From contig NRSV01000034.1 in the NCBI GenBank assembly GCA_002286855.1, positions 186,001 through 250,000 of the forward strand: a stretch of DNA of 64,000 bases, written 5' to 3'. This DNA is from Bipolaris cookei. Its lineage: Eukaryota > Ascomycota > Dothideomycetes > Pleosporales > Pleosporaceae. Positions 12,685 to 23,237 of this stretch are shown here, piece by piece. The notes under the pieces were generated by a model. The model was not told the DNA's origin. It ran no database searches and saw only the letters and a list, made by a program, of their open reading frames with translations. Positions within the stretch are counted from its first letter, which is position 1. The number at the start of each line of letters is the position of its first letter. Position numbers and translations under genes: made by a program.

Positions 12685-13958
12685 ATGCCTGGCCGCACCC
12701 TCCCGACCATTCCAACTGCTGAAGTGCGCTCCCACAACACCGACAAGTCGTGCTACGTTACCATTGGCACAAAAGTCTACGATGTCACAGACTTCCTCGA
12801 TGGCCACCCTGGCGGTCCCGAGCTCATCCTCGAGTATGCAGGCAAGGATGTTGAGGCTATCTTGAAAGACGAAATCTCCCATACACATTCCGACTCGGCA
12901 TACGAGATTCTTGAGGAGAATCTTGCCGGCTTCATGGCTACCGAGTCAGTAATCAATGGTGCCGTGAAAAGCTCAAAGCCTGCCGACATCATCCCCTTGC
13001 CTCCTTCGCAAGCTGGCACACAGGAGCTCAAGGCTATGTCGCAGGATGGCAAACCGCTGTATGCGGCAACTGGAATGTCTTCCGAGGAAGACTTATCAAA
13101 AGAGACGGACCCCAACAAAGACTACAAGGAACATAAGTTTCTGGACCTCAACAAACCACTCTTCATGCAAGTCTGGAATGGCGGATTCAGCAAGCAATTC
13201 TATCTCGAGCAAGTCCACCGACCGCGGCACTACAAAGGCGGCGATTCCGCTCCGCTATTTGGCAACTTCCTCGAGCCCTTGAGCAAGACGCCCTGGTGGG
13301 TTGTGCCCACAATATGGTGGCCTTGTGTAGCATACGGAACAACAGTGGCTTATGGCGGCCTACGATCAGTGTCTGAACTGGCGGGCTACTGGATCTTTGG
13401 CTTGTGTTTCTGGACAATCATCGAGTATGTCCTGCATAGGGGACTGTTCCACTTGGACGAGTAAGTACTATCTCTTCCTGTAGGCCCGGCTAGTGCTAAC
13501 ATGCAATAGCCACCTTCCAGACAACCGTGTTGCAATTACCCTTCACTTCATCCTCCACGGTATCCACCACTACCTTCCCATGGACAAATACCGCCTTGTA
13601 ATGCCCCCTACGCTATTTTCTGCTCTGGCAACCCCGTTCTGGTCCATCGCGCATAGCATCATCTTTTGGAACTGGCATGCTGCTGTGGCTGCCTACTGTG
13701 GTGGTGTCTTTGGATACACATGTTACGATATGACGCACTACTTTCTTCACCACCAAAAGTAAGTGTATTTCTCCCTTGTGCAGGCTCCTACTGACGTGAC
13801 CAAGGCTTCCTTCCTACTACCAGCAGCTCAAGAAGTATCACCTGAAGCACCACTTCGCTGACTACCAAAATGGCTTTGGTGTAACCAGCCGTTTCTGGGA
13901 CTGGGTGTTTGGCACCGAACTCGACATGGGTCCTACCAAGGTCATCAAGACTAACTAA
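12685..13958 (+). CDS. SCS7: Sphingolipid/fatty acid 2-hydroxylase (cytochrome b5 fusion)
   Basis: Three exons (12685-13460, 13510-13758, 13805-13958) join to 392 aa. The N-terminal cytochrome b5 domain (about residues 8-90) has the heme His41 in DGHPGG and the second heme His near residue 68. The C-terminal fatty acid hydroxylase/sterol desaturase domain has the di-iron histidine boxes: HRGLFHLDDH, LHFILHGIHHYLPMD, HYFLHHQK and YHLKHHFADY. Hydrophobic segments around residues 205-260 fit ER membrane anchoring. The enzyme 2-hydroxylates the very long-chain acyl group of ceramide. Length and order match Scs7/FA2H (about 380 aa). The start has CCACAATG context, with no earlier in-frame ATG. Confidence 0.95.
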
Positions 13959-14570
13959 TCACCGACATGTGACTACGCATCATTGTTATCCCCCTTTGGT
14001 TGACAACATTCATGAAGACTGGCATTGGGAGGCGTTGAACTGGTTGCAAGATCATTTTAGATCACTTACACTACTAGCTACTAGTACTGCGCTCACGCCA
14101 CTCAATCAAGAACTCTCTACATAGAAATAATATTAATGTTCAATAAGACCTGTGGTTTCAGTCCGCACATACACCCTAGTGTTTGCAGCGCCTGCACTAC
14201 ACAAGCACGTGAATGGCTGCCTGTAGCGGCATGCTTAGTCATACGGGTCCCTTGCCAAGACCCCTCCAAGTTTTCAGACTGTCTCGATAGGGCCAGCCTC
14301 TCCGTTGCCCATCTCACTAACCTACAACGATCTGTGCGCACCAACAAAAGCTTCAAATCAAGCACGCTCTCATCGAGTGCAATTTATACGGAGCATTCAA
14401 GACGTCATACGGCAACTGTGGTGACAGTTGTTTACGCGCTCACTCACTATCCTAATTGAATTCACTATCTGAGCCAAAGCTCGCCTCTCAAACAACATCG
14501 CATCTTGCAGTGACCAAGCTCATCACTTCCGACCGACCACACTTATCGAGCGCTAGGCACTACACACAAC
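13959..14570. other. Intergenic between Scs7 and RBM39-like genes
   Basis: About 610 bp hold the 3' flank of the hydroxylase gene and the promoter of the splicing factor. No gene is seen; short frames lack motifs. Confidence 0.6.
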
Positions 14571-16428
14571 ATGTCTACCTCAGCCGCTGTCGATGCTCTT
14601 CTCGAGGAGACGGCGCGCGAGGTCGAGATGAAGGACCGCGAGCGCATCGCTAGCAGCGAAGCGCGCGACGTCGACATCCGCCGAGACGATCGGGACCGCC
14701 ACTCAGATCGACGCGACCGCCGTGACAGGAGCAGGGGACGAGGTGACCGTTATCGTGAGTCCAATGGAGACCGGCACCGTAGCCGCGATAGAGATCACCG
14801 AAGAAGAGAAGGAAGCCGACCCCGATCGAGCAAAGGCGCTGACACAGATGAAGACCGTGATAGGCATCGCCGCAGCAGCTCCCGAGACCGGCGCGGCGGA
14901 CCCCGTCGTGACCGTGGTGACTTTTATAGCGGAGGTGGACGCCCACGCACCCGCTCCCCTCGTCGTGACCGCGTCGATGACAGGTACCGTGATAGGTCCC
15001 GCGACCGCCGCCGCAACGGTGACGAGCGTCGTAACAGCCGTCGCAACAACACTCCGCCCGAGCCCGAAATTACTGAAGACGACCGTGACAAGCGCACCAT
15101 CTTCGTCCAGCAGATCTCCCAGCGTGCCGAGACCCGCCATTTGCGCGCCTTCTTCGAGCGAGTTGGCCCAGTTGTCGAGGCCCAGATTGTCAAAGATCGA
15201 GTGACTGGTCGCTCCAAAGGGTAAGCACTCTCTTCACTATACCTCTTGGAATATAGCTAATATGTGCAGTGTCGGCTATGTTGAGTTCAAGGATGAAGAG
15301 TCTGTACCCCAAGCGCTGGAACTGACTGGTCAGAAACTGAAGGGTGTTCCCATCATCGCTCAGCTTACCGAAGCTGAGAAGAACCGTGCTGCCCGCCCCT
15401 CAGAAGGTGGTGCCGCGCCAGGTGCTAACGGTGCTCCTTTCCATCGTCTCTATGTTGGAAACATTCACTTTAGTGTCACTGAGAAGGATCTCCAGGAGAT
15501 CTTTGAGCCTTTTGGTGAGCTTGAGCAGGTCATCCTCCAACGTGATGAGATGAACCCTGGTCGCTCCAAGGGATACGGTTTCGTTCAGTGAGTGACTACT
15601 ACTTTCCATGGTACTAGATGATGACTAATATAATCTTAGGTTTGTTGACCCCTCGCACGCTAAGAATGCTCTTGCAGAGATGAACGGTTTTGAGCTTGCT
15701 GGTCGCCAGATCCGCGTTGGTCTCGGTAACGACAAATTCACCCCTGAATCGACTGCTAACTTGCTCCGCACCTTCTCCCAGCAAGCCCAGTCCTACCAGG
15801 GCTCTGCTTTTAGTGGAGCTGGTGGCCGTGGTGCATATGCAGGTGGCAGTGGCGGTGTCTTTGACCGCACCCACAGCAAGGATGACCGTGGCGTTAGTGG
15901 CGCTTCTGCTCTTGACGATACTGATGTTGCTGGAGTCAACTTCAAGACTTACGATCGCAGCAAGCTCATGGATGCTCTCGCTCGCCGCGATAACCCCGAG
16001 CCTACGAAACAGGGTGCTCAGCCTGTTGTCAGCAAGCCACGCGTGCCCGTCGTTGATAAGCCCATGGCATCCAAGTGCATCAAGATTGAGAACGCTTTTG
16101 ACCCTGACGAGTATGTTCTTCCTAATCTCATGGCCGAAGTCGCTAACACTACAGTAGGGAGCAGCGCAACTGGGGCGACAACTGGGTCAAAGACCTTGAA
16201 CTTGAAGTCAAGGCTGAGTGTGACAAGAAGTACGGCAAGGTCGTTCATATTGCTGTCGACACTAACAGTGAGGGCGACATTTTCGTCAAGTTTGACTCCG
16301 TGTCTGGCGGTGAGAAGGCTCTTCAGGGTCTAAACGGCCGTAACTTCAACCACCGCACCATCCGTGCTTCATATGTTGTTGACAAGATCTACAACTCACT
16401 CTGGGGTGCTGCTGCCAGCAGGTTCTAA
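14571..16428 (+). CDS. RBM39/Rsd1-like splicing factor (RS domain, three RRMs)
   Basis: Four exons (14571-15220, 15270-15587, 15640-16110, 16158-16428) give 569 aa. Residues about 20-170 are an Arg/Asp/Ser-rich RS-like domain with many DRDR, RRDR and SRDR repeats. RRM1 begins at KRTIFVQQISQRAETRHL. RRM2 has RNP2 LYVGNI and RNP1 KGYGFVQF. The third, C-terminal RRM is of the U2AF-homology type: it starts after NAFDPDEEQRNWGDNW and carries the R-X-F signature in NGRNFNHRTI. This architecture defines the CC1-like family (human RBM39, fission yeast Rsd1), which acts with U2AF and the U2 snRNP in 3' splice site choice. Between RRM2 and RRM3 is a Gly/Ala-rich linker. Confidence 0.93.
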
Positions 16429-17857
16429 TGGTCGGTACGTAACACTGTTACAAAAGGGTGCTCGACTATCTACCCTCTGCCGGGTGCCCTGGTTACTCAT
16501 GTGTACAGCACGCGATTAGTCTCTGTCTCATAGCTCCTTCGGTCATTTCTCATGGTCTGTACTTCCGGTACACTCTTACTGGCATGGTACGTATACATGG
16601 CGTTGGTGGAATGGATACCGATTCTTGTCATTTTCCTCCTTTCTTGTTTTTCTTTGAGTACAGGCCTTTTGGCTGTACCGGCGGGCTTCAAGGTGTGACA
16701 CTTTGTCGGCTTTGACGACGTATGGCAAATAAGGAATGATGCTTGGGCGGCTGGTGGACCAAAGATTGTTTCGGGTGGACGATGGATTGGTTTGGTTTCT
16801 GCAAACAACGATCTCGGGAATGCTGATGGCTGAATGCCTACCTGGTAGCAGAAGGGGGCTGTGGAAAAGCCCTTCCTTTTTGTTTGGTAGGTGGGGAAAC
16901 TTGACATCGATCAGATCTTACTATGGTCTTCTAGGCTCCTCACAGACCGCTGTGTGTACCAGCGACGTTGCCATTGTGATATAACTGGGAGGTGGGGAAC
17001 TCAAGGCTGCTAATAGTCCATAGGACGAGCTTGTCCCTTCCTGTGTCTGGATGACTTGCCTGCAAATAATCATGCTCTTAGATATTTTGGATGCTCGCTG
17101 TCGTGGCCATGATGTGGACAGTAGTAAAGTGACGGAGTTTGAGCGCGGTTTGACCCTCTCCGCTGCTTTTGCCATGCCTGACGTTGTGACAGATACCGAC
17201 CACCTCCATGTACTGCGCCAAGGAATGGTACCAAGTCGATTACTTACTCTTCAACCGTCGGTTGACAGTATATGATGTGGTTTTACTCGAGTTGAGGCTA
17301 ATTATCGTATATCTTTGCGGCTAATGGATTGTATCCGCTCGAGTGGCCAAAGGTAGGCAGGATCTTATGTGATGTATCTGTGTTCTGCTTGCAGTGTATA
17401 AAGCAGCGTGCAAGATACTTGCTGCTGGCATTGAATGCTTTCAGGAGATCGACCGCATTTACTTTGCAGATATGTTATGTTGTCTAGAGTGCAAATACAT
17501 CGTGTCATGCTGTGAAGGCAAAGACGCGAGTATGCAGTCTTATGTGATGCCATCAGCTTGGGCAAGTCTTTGCCAGTGCAATGCATGACAATCTTTGAAT
17601 TTTTTGTGTAATGTCTCTATCATTGAGTAAATAGCTATGTCACTTATTATGCTTGATTGAATTTTCAATAACTTCTGTACACACATTAGTCAAAGCTGCA
17701 ATATTCAAGTCGATACGCTGTCTCGCCAAAAGTAGCCCGCGCGTGCACGTCCTCGCGAAAAACTTCCCCGCTAGAAAGTTCGCAACTCGAAGCTCAACGC
17801 AAATGCAATTCGCGACTTTTGACCTGCACTCCCAAATTGTGATTTTTGTGCGCAACC
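16429..17857. other. Intergenic between RBM39-like and PUS7 genes
   Basis: This 1.4 kb region holds the 3' UTR and terminator region of the splicing factor and the promoter of the pseudouridine synthase. No domain-bearing frame is seen on either strand. Confidence 0.6.
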
Positions 17858-20269
17858 ATGCCGAATTCTCCGGATGACGCCGCGCGACCTGCGAAACGTG
17901 CGCGACTTGACGATGATTCCGCTCGTACATTCTCCGCAAGTGCCTCTGCTCCAGCGGCACCAGTACAGCTCATTCCCTCTGCGCCTGCAGGAATTGACGC
18001 TGAGCTGGAGCGCGAAGTGCGCGCTGGAATAACTGAGTATGTGTGCCCGGATAACCTCGGGTTCACGGGCGTGTTGAAGCAGAGGTACACCGATTTCCTG
18101 GTCAATGAGATCGGACTTGACGGGCAGGTACTGCACCTGAGAAGCACGGAGGTGGAAGCAAAGAAGAGCACAAAGGCGACAGACGTTAAAGAGGAAGCAA
18201 AGCCGGCCGAGACGGGTGCAAAAGATGAAAAGACCGACACAGACATGAAGGATGCGGAAACTGGAGAGGCTACGCTGCCTGTACCAGCGGAAGTACCTGC
18301 CGAGCCCAAAAACACCGAGACCGATGGCGAGCAAATTCTTGGACAGGTCAAGGCTACTGACCAAGAAGCAGGAGAACCCGTGGGTACTTACAGGATACAA
18401 GTGCGTGTTCATACTGATACAGTGCAGATTACAGACGAAGACCGCGAAACACTAGATTCGATATTTGGTCGCCAAACTACGGACGACATTGTTAAACTTG
18501 TACAACAAGTACGAAAGCGAGAATCAAAAAAGGCCAAGGACTTCAAGCCAGTCATATCACCGCCCATTACAGACAAGGATATGCGTACCAAAGCACATCA
18601 AAGCCTGCGTCGGATATTTCCCAACTTGCTGGAGAGTGCCATGGAGAATGACCAGTCAATCCGCATCAAAGCCACGCCCCCAGCAGAGCGTAAGAACAAA
18701 AAGGCAAAGGGGGGGAATCGGGACCGAGAGGACCAGGGCAGGCGGAGAGGCGGTTTAGATTGGGAGGAGCTGGGTGGTGAATACCTGCACTTCAATCTAT
18801 ACAAAGAGAACAAGGACACGATGGAGGTTGTAGGCTTTCTCGGCAGCAAGCTCAACTGCGGGGCCAAAGGCTTCGGCTTTGCAGGTACAAAGGACAGGAG
18901 GGCATGTACCGTGCAGAGAGTGTGCGTCAAGCGTCAGACGGCGCAGCGTATACAGAGTTTCAACAAAGTGCTGTTCAATGCTGCGGTGGGTGATTTTGAG
19001 CATTCACATCATGATATCAAGCTGGGCGACTTGATGGGCAACGAGTTCACAATTACACTACGAGACTGTCACTTCCAGAGCGAGGAGGGCCTAGACTTTG
19101 AGCAACGACAGAAGCTTGCCAATGACGTGGTCCGCAAGGCCATTACCGACTTTTCCGAAAAAGGATTCATCAACTACTATGGCCTTCAGCGCTTCGGCTC
19201 TTTCGCCGCTAGCACCGATGCCATCGGCCGCAAGATGCTACAAGACGACCTCAAAGGCGCAGTCGAAGACCTCCTAGCATACAGTGATGTCGCCCTCGCC
19301 GCCGCCAACGGTACCTCCACCGACCCAACCATCCAAGTCTCCCAAGACGATCGTAACCGTGCCAAAGCCCTCCACGTCTGGAAAACAACAGGCAGCGGTA
19401 GTGAAGCCTTGAGTTTACTTCCCCGAAAATTCACCGCCGAACGCAATATCATCCAGCACCTCAGCTCGCGGAACAGCAAAACAGGTCGCCACGACCGTAA
19501 AACCGACTGGCAAGGCGCCCTAATGACCATCCCCCGCACCCTCCGCTTAATGTACGTCCACGCCTACCAATCCCTCGTCTGGAATACCATCGCCGGCAAG
19601 CGATGGGCAACCTACGGCGCCAACGTCGTCGAAGGCGACCTCGTCCTCGTCCATGAACACCGCGACAAAGAACTCAATCCCACCACGCAACAGCAGCAAC
19701 CCGACACAACCCTCGACCAAGACGGTGAAACAATTATCAACCCCCACGGTACTGAAAACGCGCTCGCCCCCGAATCAAACTTTGAGCGCGCGCGCCCTCT
19801 TTCCGCGACTGAAGCTGCGTCTGGCGCGTATACGATTTACGATGTTGTGCTCCCGCAACCGGGCTTCGACGTCGAGTATCCGCCCAATGCTATCGGCGAG
19901 TTCTACAAGACCTTTATGGCGAGCGAAGAGGGTGGTGGGTTGGACCCGCAGAATATGCGGCGGTCGTGGAGAGAAGTTAGTCTCAGTGGGGGGTATAGGA
20001 AGTTTCTGGCGCGACCGCTTAGGGAGGTGGAGAGTGAGGTGCATGGGTATGCGAGGGTGGACGAGCAGTTTGTGCAGACGGATTTGGAGAGGTTGGGGAG
20101 GGAGAGGGATGGTGCTGTGCCGAAGGCGGAGAGGGTAGATAAAGATAAGATTGCGGTGGTGATCAAGTTGCAACTTGGAAGTAGCCAGTATGCCACCATG
20201 GCGCTGCGAGAATTGATGAAGGCCGGGGGTGTAAAGGCGTTTAAGCCCGAGTTTATGGGAGGAAGGTAA
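17858..20269 (+). CDS. PUS7: tRNA/RNA pseudouridine synthase Pus7 (TruD family)
   Basis: An intronless gene of 803 aa. The start chosen is the first ATG (CGCAACCATG), followed by a basic stretch RPAKRARLDDD that may be a nuclear localisation signal. The TruD catalytic motif GFGFAGTKDRRACTVQRVCV contains the nucleophilic Asp346. Other family blocks are GLDWEELGGEYLHFNLYKEN, FINYYGLQRFG, LRLMYVHAYQSLVWNTIAG and the C-terminal FKPEFMGGR. Members isomerise uridine to pseudouridine in tRNA position 13, tRNA-Tyr, U2 snRNA and some mRNAs. Two charged, low-complexity inserts are present: one at about residues 110-165 (Glu/Lys/Thr-rich) and one around residues 605-650 (EHRDKELNPTTQQQQPD). They lengthen it compared with the yeast enzyme (about 676 aa). 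Confidence 0.95.
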   Translation: MPNSPDDAARPAKRARLDDDSARTFSASASAPAAPVQLIPSAPAGIDAELEREVRAGITEYVCPDNLGFTGVLKQRYTDFLVNEIGLDGQVLHLRSTEVEAKKSTKATDVKEEAKPAETGAKDEKTDTDMKDAETGEATLPVPAEVPAEPKNTETDGEQILGQVKATDQEAGEPVGTYRIQVRVHTDTVQITDEDRETLDSIFGRQTTDDIVKLVQQVRKRESKKAKDFKPVISPPITDKDMRTKAHQSLRRIFPNLLESAMENDQSIRIKATPPAERKNKKAKGGNRDREDQGRRRGGLDWEELGGEYLHFNLYKENKDTMEVVGFLGSKLNCGAKGFGFAGTKDRRACTVQRVCVKRQTAQRIQSFNKVLFNAAVGDFEHSHHDIKLGDLMGNEFTITLRDCHFQSEEGLDFEQRQKLANDVVRKAITDFSEKGFINYYGLQRFGSFAASTDAIGRKMLQDDLKGAVEDLLAYSDVALAAANGTSTDPTIQVSQDDRNRAKALHVWKTTGSGSEALSLLPRKFTAERNIIQHLSSRNSKTGRHDRKTDWQGALMTIPRTLRLMYVHAYQSLVWNTIAGKRWATYGANVVEGDLVLVHEHRDKELNPTTQQQQPDTTLDQDGETIINPHGTENALAPESNFERARPLSATEAASGAYTIYDVVLPQPGFDVEYPPNAIGEFYKTFMASEEGGGLDPQNMRRSWREVSLSGGYRKFLARPLREVESEVHGYARVDEQFVQTDLERLGRERDGAVPKAERVDKDKIAVVIKLQLGSSQYATMALRELMKAGGVKAFKPEFMGGR

Positions 20270-20960
20270 ATAGGATGTAGAATTTGACGGGGTCACAACA
20301 ATCAATCAAAGACGATATACTCGACTTGTCCAATCCACGTGCAACACCATCATATTCATCATGAATCTCCCCCACCCCCTTCCCCCGGTCTCACGCATAT
20401 TTATATATACAAAACCCCTTATCCATATACCACTCGTATGCACGCTCTCTCTCTATGTAAATGCAAATATCAAACCCCCTTCCTTCTGCATCTCCTTCAT
20501 ACCCCTCGAACCCCCCAGAACGAACTAAAAACGAAAAAAAACTCATGTCCATTCACATCATCATGACTGTTATCATTTTTTCGAGCAAAAAACAAACAAA
20601 CAAACAAGAAGCGAGAGGGAGGAAGATTAACGTTGGGTACCAAGCGATGGAAAACGAAAAGTGACAAAGAAAGAGCAAGAGCATTCTACCACGTGAAAAC
20701 AAGTCTGGAAGCCAGCAGACAATGTAAGTGATGTGCAAGTAGCACCGTGTGTTTGTTCATTGTATCGGTTGTGTTGATTTTTACTTCTTTTTTCGCGTAT
20801 GTATATGTATGGCGGTCGTGGAAACGTGTAGGTTGTATGGGGTTGCTTTGCGGAAAAGGGGGATCCTGGGTAATGCTTCGGAATGAATTTGAAGCAGATG
20901 CTACTGTGATGTTGTCTGGCGACGAAAACCACCTTTTCCCTTCTCTTCCGTGCGCACGAT
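20270..20960. other. Convergent 3' flanks of PUS7 and PHD genes
   Basis: About 690 bp between convergent stop codons, AT-rich with A-tracts. No gene is recognised. Confidence 0.6.
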
Positions 20961-23237
20961 TCATCCTCTAAACATCGATTTATGCGTAAGGGGCGAATCA
21001 AGCGGCACAGTCGGTCCTCTTGACCGTCCAGCTCTCACAAGCGGTGTCTGTCCCGTGCAAAAAACGCACACATAGACCGGGGGCAAACTCCCCTTGTCCA
21101 AGCCCACACATATAATATGCAGCCACATATTGCAAGACTCGCACTGCACCATAGGTTTATTATCATCGTCGACAAGACCATTACAAATACACCGCGTGCT
21201 TTCGTTAGAAAAGTTGCTTCGATCCGTCGACGGCGTAGTCGTCACTGAGCGGTTCAAAGAATTGGAGTAAGGATCGTAGTGGCCGTGGTATTCGAGATTA
21301 TTGAATTCAGCAGAGGCGGCGGCAGCAGCAGCCCAGCGTTGATTGTGGGCCTTGAGCGTGTTCTGAGAGGCACGTTCTGAGGGAGTTAGCAAAGCAAGGG
21401 GAGACTAGCTTGCAACCACCGTACCAATCCGTTGCTGTCGCGCCCCAATAACCTTTTTCAGAGCGCCCAGAGCGTTGCCGGGAGAGTCGGGCATGTGATC
21501 TTGGTTGTCCCTGGAATTCTTGGTCGAAGGAGGAAGCTCCATGATGCCAGTTCGCCTTACAGAATTATCACTAGCAGATCTGCCAGCAAGCCGTAGTTTC
21601 TCCAGCGAGGGCTTATCGAATGAGGGCACACCTGTGCGTGAAATAGATTGTGTCATTTTGAGAGAGTTGCTTCTTTCATGGCTATCGCCTTCCACTCGTG
21701 CATATTTTGGTGCTCGACGCTCAGGTTGTGGTACGGTGAAGGATGTTTTACGACTAATCACCGCTCCTGACTCATCTTCTTCCGACTCGCTATCATCCGC
21801 TTCGTACAGGCCGGGGTACTGCCGCCGGAGGTCCTGCTGAGAGGATTGGCGTAGAGCCTTTGGAGTCTTGTCCTCATCCACGGCAGGTACAGTTTCTGTA
21901 CGAGCACGACCCGTCTCGTCAATGATAAGGCGTGTCCGTGGTCGTCGTATCTCCGGGATAGACTTGAGCGAACCGCCGCTTTGACGCTTGAGAGGTGAAG
22001 GGCGTCGTGGTATGTTCGAGGCATTGCTTGGGATGGCTGTCCAAGGTTCCATAAGAGGCGCTCTGGATGTCCTTACTCCACCATCGGTGTTACTCCGATG
22101 AAGTACAGGCCTCGCGTCGTCTACTGAGCCAGAGGAAGAACTTGTATTACTGCGAGAATGCTGAACCCTTGCCCTTTTCGCCATCTCCCTTTCAGCCTGT
22201 GCATCTCGCAACTGCGTCTCATACGGCTGTCTTGAGCTCAAGTCCACGTTAGATAGTTGGGGCAAAGCACCGAAAGAAGCAGTCATGTCGGGATTAGAGA
22301 AACTAAAGAGCATACTGGGATCTACGCCAGTAGTTGCAGATGAAAACGAGTCCTGCCGTGACATTTGCCCCTGATCCATGTGGCAATTTGCAAACGACAT
22401 TGGTCCGGGCGAAGCCTGGAAACTCTGGAAGCCCGGCGTCTGCATAATGTTAGCTGCATGGTGCATGCTTTGCCAGTTCATGCCCTGGTCCATTCTCTGC
22501 GGTGTGGGGGCAAATCCATCTACGCCTATGGGTAAATCAAGATCCATATGCATGTTATCATTCGCTGGATCCCAGAACAGCCTTGACTGCGGCATGGGTG
22601 GCGCTGTCATGTGCCCGTTGCTAGGAAACTGCATCATATCTGGCGTGTACTGCAGACTGCCAAAGCCAAATGGAGTCTGATCGAAGAGTGCTTCTGAGGG
22701 CGGCATCTGGCTAGGGGTCCTATGTATGACCGTAGCCGGTGTGGCCACTCCATTCCCAGCACTCTGTTGTAGACTCTGCCTAGACGAGTCATCCCTTGTT
22801 GGGGGCGGTGTTTGCATTTGCGAAAAGTCCATGGTGACGGGCCGAGACACCCCACGATGATCTTGCGGTGGCCCTCGTGCCCCGGCGGCGGCGTTCTTCA
22901 GCTGGACGAGATCAGGCGACGACGCCAGTCTGCGCGAGACGTCGACTGGCGGCAGAGGCAGATTCTGAGGAGCAAAGTGGTTGACATGGAACTCGGGGTC
23001 TTCAGGCGTGCGAACGGGCTGGCTGTACGAGCTCGACGGCCGCTCTATGGGTGTCGACAAAGCGAACAGGGGCGCTTGGACAGGGGTGTGCTGGGCATTG
23101 GGTAGCGGGGTTGCCCAGGCGTCGAGGAAGTGCGAGTGAGGAGCCGTATCAGTGATTGGGGTCTTGAGAAGAGCGTCCGGGAACGCCAGCGACTTTGGTG
23201 TTGAGGATGGACTTGGTAGAGGCCAGTCGGACGATCT
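20961..23237 (-). CDS. PHD-finger protein (5' end unresolved)
   Basis: Two exons are certain: 21425-23237 and 20961-21376, joined through a 48 bp intron with phase kept. The protein is mostly disordered, rich in Pro, Ser, Gln and Met. It ends with a C4HC3 PHD finger: CIC, then VQCESCNMWLHIICVGLD, then VYVCVFC. PHD fingers usually read histone H3 tails, so a chromatin role is likely; no catalytic domain is visible. The open frame runs upstream past the first internal ATG (23060) with gene-like sequence (SSDWPLPSPSSTPKSLAF) to a good acceptor at 23238. At least one more 5' exon is therefore expected further upstream (between 23240 and about 24500), but I could not fix it. The subfamily was not identified. 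Confidence 0.75.

Noticed and set aside
14650..15217. Long antisense frames over the splicing-factor RS domain
   Set aside because: They mirror the repetitive Arg codons of the real gene on the plus strand; not independent genes.
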